Source: Apostichopus japonicus (taxonomy: Eukaryota > Echinodermata > Holothuroidea > Aspidochirotida > Stichopodidae). From it: 64,000 nucleotides of DNA. The stretch lies in contig NC_092579.1 in the NCBI RefSeq assembly GCF_037975245.1, positions 31,947,666 to 32,011,665 of the forward strand, given 5' to 3'. The notes under the pieces were generated by a model, which saw nothing but the letters and a program-made list of their open reading frames with translations, made no database searches and was not told the origin of the DNA. Within the stretch, counting starts at the first letter, position 1. Every line of letters begins with the position of its first letter. Made by a program: the position numbers and the translations under genes. Positions 62,561 to 64,000 of the stretch are shown piece by piece.

Positions 62561-63811
62561 ACCTGGTCTCGAGCCCGCGATCCAAAATACGTCACGCTCT
62601 CGAAGTACAGAGCAACCAACCGCGCCACGACAGCAGTTGATATAAATCTATGTTCGTTTCTAATACTTAAAGTTCCCAGAGACCGTATGAGATCGCGGCA
62701 AAAGCAAACTGCCCCCACCTGGTCTCGAGCCCGCGATCCAAAATACGTCACGCTCTCGAAGTACAGAGCAACCAACCGCGCCACGACAGCAGTTGATATA
62801 AATCTATGTTCGTTTCTAATACTTAAAGTTCACAGAGACCGTATGAGATCGCGGCAAAAGCAAACTGCCCCCACCTGGTCTCGAGCCCGCGATCCAAAAT
62901 ACGTCACGCTCTCGAGGTACAGAGCAACCAACCGCGCCACGACAGCAGTTGATATAAATCTATGTTCGTTTCTAATACTTAAAGTTCCCAGAGACCGTAT
63001 CAGATCGCGGCAAAAGCAAACTGCCCCCACCTGGTCTCGAGCCCGCGATCCAAAATACGTCACGCTCTCGAGGTACAGAGCAACCAACCGCGCCACGACA
63101 GCAGTTGATATAAATCTATGTTCGTTTCTAATACTTAAAGTTCCCAGAGACCGTATGAGATCGCGGCAAAAGCAAACTGCCCCCACCTGGTCTCGAGCCC
63201 GCGATCCAAAATACGTCACGCTCTCGAGGTACAGAGCAACCAACCGCGCCACGACAGCAGTTGATATAAATCTATGTTCGTTTCTAATACTTAAAGTTCC
63301 CAGAGACCGTATGAGATCGAGGCAAAAGCAAACTGCCCCCACCTGGTCTCGAGCCCGCGATCCAAAATACGTCACGCTCTCGAGGTACAGAGCAACCAAC
63401 CGCGCCACGACAGCAGTTGATATAAATCTATGTTCGTTTCTAATACTTAAAGTTCCCAGAGACCGTATGAGATCGCGGCAAAAGCAAACTGCCCCCACCT
63501 GGTCTCGAGCCCGCGATCCAAAATACGTCACGCTCTCGAGGTACAGAGCAACCAACCGCGCCACGACAGCAGTTGATATAAATCTATGTTCGTTTCTAAT
63601 ACTTAAAGTTCCAGAGACCGTATGAGATCGCGGCAAAAGCAAACTGCCACCACCTGATCTCGAGCCCGCGATCCAAAATACGTCACGCTCTCGAGGTACA
63701 GAGCAACCAACCGCGCCACGACAGCAGTTGATATAAATCTATGTTCGTTTCTAATACTTAAAGTTCCCAGAGACCGTATGAGATCGCGACAAAAGCAAAC
63801 TGCCCCCACCT

Positions 63812-63822
63812 GGTCTCGAGCC
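63812..63822 (-). promoter_or_regulatory. B box of a typical interior monomer (representative)
   Basis: The minus strand reads GGCTCGAGACC, one mismatch (T to C at the third base) to GGTTCGANNCC. The central CTCGAG is palindromic. It is annotated once as the pattern for the array. Confidence 0.65.
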
Positions 63823-63862
63823 CGCGATCCAAAATACGTCACGCTCTCGAAGTACAGAGCAA

Positions 63863-63874
63863 CCAACCGCGCCA
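63863..63874 (-). promoter_or_regulatory. A box of a typical interior monomer (representative)
   Basis: The minus strand reads TGGCGCGGTTGG, one mismatch to the A-box consensus. It is annotated once as the pattern for the roughly 290 equivalent sites. Confidence 0.65.
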
Positions 63875-64000
63875 CGACAGCAGTTGATATAAATCTATGT
63901 TCGTTTCTAATACTTAAAGTTCCCAGAGACCGTATGAGATCGCGGCAAAAGCAAACTGCCCCCACCTGGTCTCGAGCCCGCGATCCAAAATACGTCACGC

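Larger units (their letters stand above)
18585..64000 (-). repeat. tRNA-like ~156-bp satellite array, about 290 head-to-tail monomers
   Basis: One uninterrupted direct tandem array runs to the right edge of the window, where it is cut mid-monomer. Monomers are mostly 155 or 156 bp (a C indel in the AGTTCC(C)AGAGACC segment), with 157-158-bp forms carrying two extra bases (GAGCACAACC versus GAGCAACC). All lie in one orientation. On the minus strand each has an A box (TGGCGCGGTTGG), a B box (GGCTCGAGACC) about 40 bp downstream, tRNA-like arms and a T4 run shortly after the tRNA-like 3' end. Known precedents for Pol III promoters in satellites exist (Xenopus satellite I/OAX). Each monomer also has about 13 CpGs and two CTCGAG sites. 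No other element interrupts the array. Whether it is centromeric, subtelomeric or interstitial cannot be told here. Confidence 0.95.

Noticed and set aside
18585-64000. Long open frames in the array as genes for repetitive proteins
   Set aside because: Both strands are open at once because 156 is a multiple of three. Frames end whenever a 155- or 157/158-bp unit occurs, there is no upstream gene structure, and the repeat is better explained as a tRNA-derived satellite.
18585-64000. CRISPR array
   Set aside because: The whole 156-bp unit repeats with no unique spacers, and the surroundings are animal transposons.
18585-64000. Functional tRNA gene cluster with an assignable isotype
   Set aside because: Acceptor and T stems are imperfect in most units, the anticodon-type loop has eight bases, and no anticodon can be set. 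The units are tRNA-like relics with Pol III boxes, not convincing tRNA genes.
18585-64000. 5S rRNA or snRNA tandem array
   Set aside because: No 5S-like internal control region or snRNA motif was seen in the monomer; the tRNA-type A and B boxes account for the conserved blocks.
18585-64000. Array as a pure assembly artefact
   Set aside because: Monomers carry many private variants and partly diverged block duplications, which collapse or false expansion would not readily create. The exact copy number still cannot be trusted without long reads.

Overview
The window is animal (eukaryotic) nuclear DNA and contains no intact conventional gene. Introns and splice-like signals, hAT, TA-flanked and TTAA-flanked DNA transposons, a Jockey/CR1-type LINE fragment and a very long satellite array all point to a metazoan. 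The mixture resembles marine invertebrate genomes, but I cannot name the taxon from sequence alone.

Region 1 (1-18584) is a transposon graveyard, AT-rich and deeply nested. A short TTAA-associated inverted-repeat element (MITE) occurs five times (388-1753, 7967-8074, 13912-14242, 15483-15950, 17953-18393). Three copies lie upstream of, and in the same order as, remnants of a transposase-like gene (2498-3650 continued at 7573-7901; 8818-8908 continued at 10042-10195; 14973-15482). These remnants and the MITE have themselves been hit. A hAT element with a perfect 8-bp target duplication sits in the first MITE (419-1322). A 3.9-kb TA-flanked transposon (3653-7570) splits the first transposase copy and itself carries another hAT element (5269-6749, perfect 8-bp duplication). 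A 5'-truncated LINE (8909-10041, minus strand) splits the second copy. A further hAT-like element is at 10653-11594. Two exon-like pieces of what looks like a P2X7-like family gene are at 12334-12621 (broken) and 13100-13270 (open).

Region 2 (18585-64000, continuing past the right edge) is one uninterrupted head-to-tail satellite of about 155-158 bp, roughly 290 copies. Read on the minus strand, each monomer is built like a tRNA gene. It has an A box (TGGCGCRGTTGG), a B box (GGCTCGAGACC), cloverleaf-like arms with a long variable region, and a T4 run a few bases after the tRNA-like 3' end. The first monomers at the left edge are the most tRNA-like and the most divergent. Interior monomers are homogenised into a main 155/156-bp subfamily that has lost two bases of the D arm, plus a minority subfamily that keeps them. 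Long-range block duplications are visible by shared rare variants at offsets 936, 1094, 1247, 1866, 2183, 3582, 6706 and 10295 bp. Because 156 is 52 x 3, long spurious open frames run on both strands; I do not regard them as genes.

The most notable object is therefore the tRNA-derived (Pol III promoter-bearing) satellite. It amounts to some 290 potential A/B-box promoters packed in at least 45 kb, starting only about 10 bp after the end of a dispersed 620-650-bp repeat.
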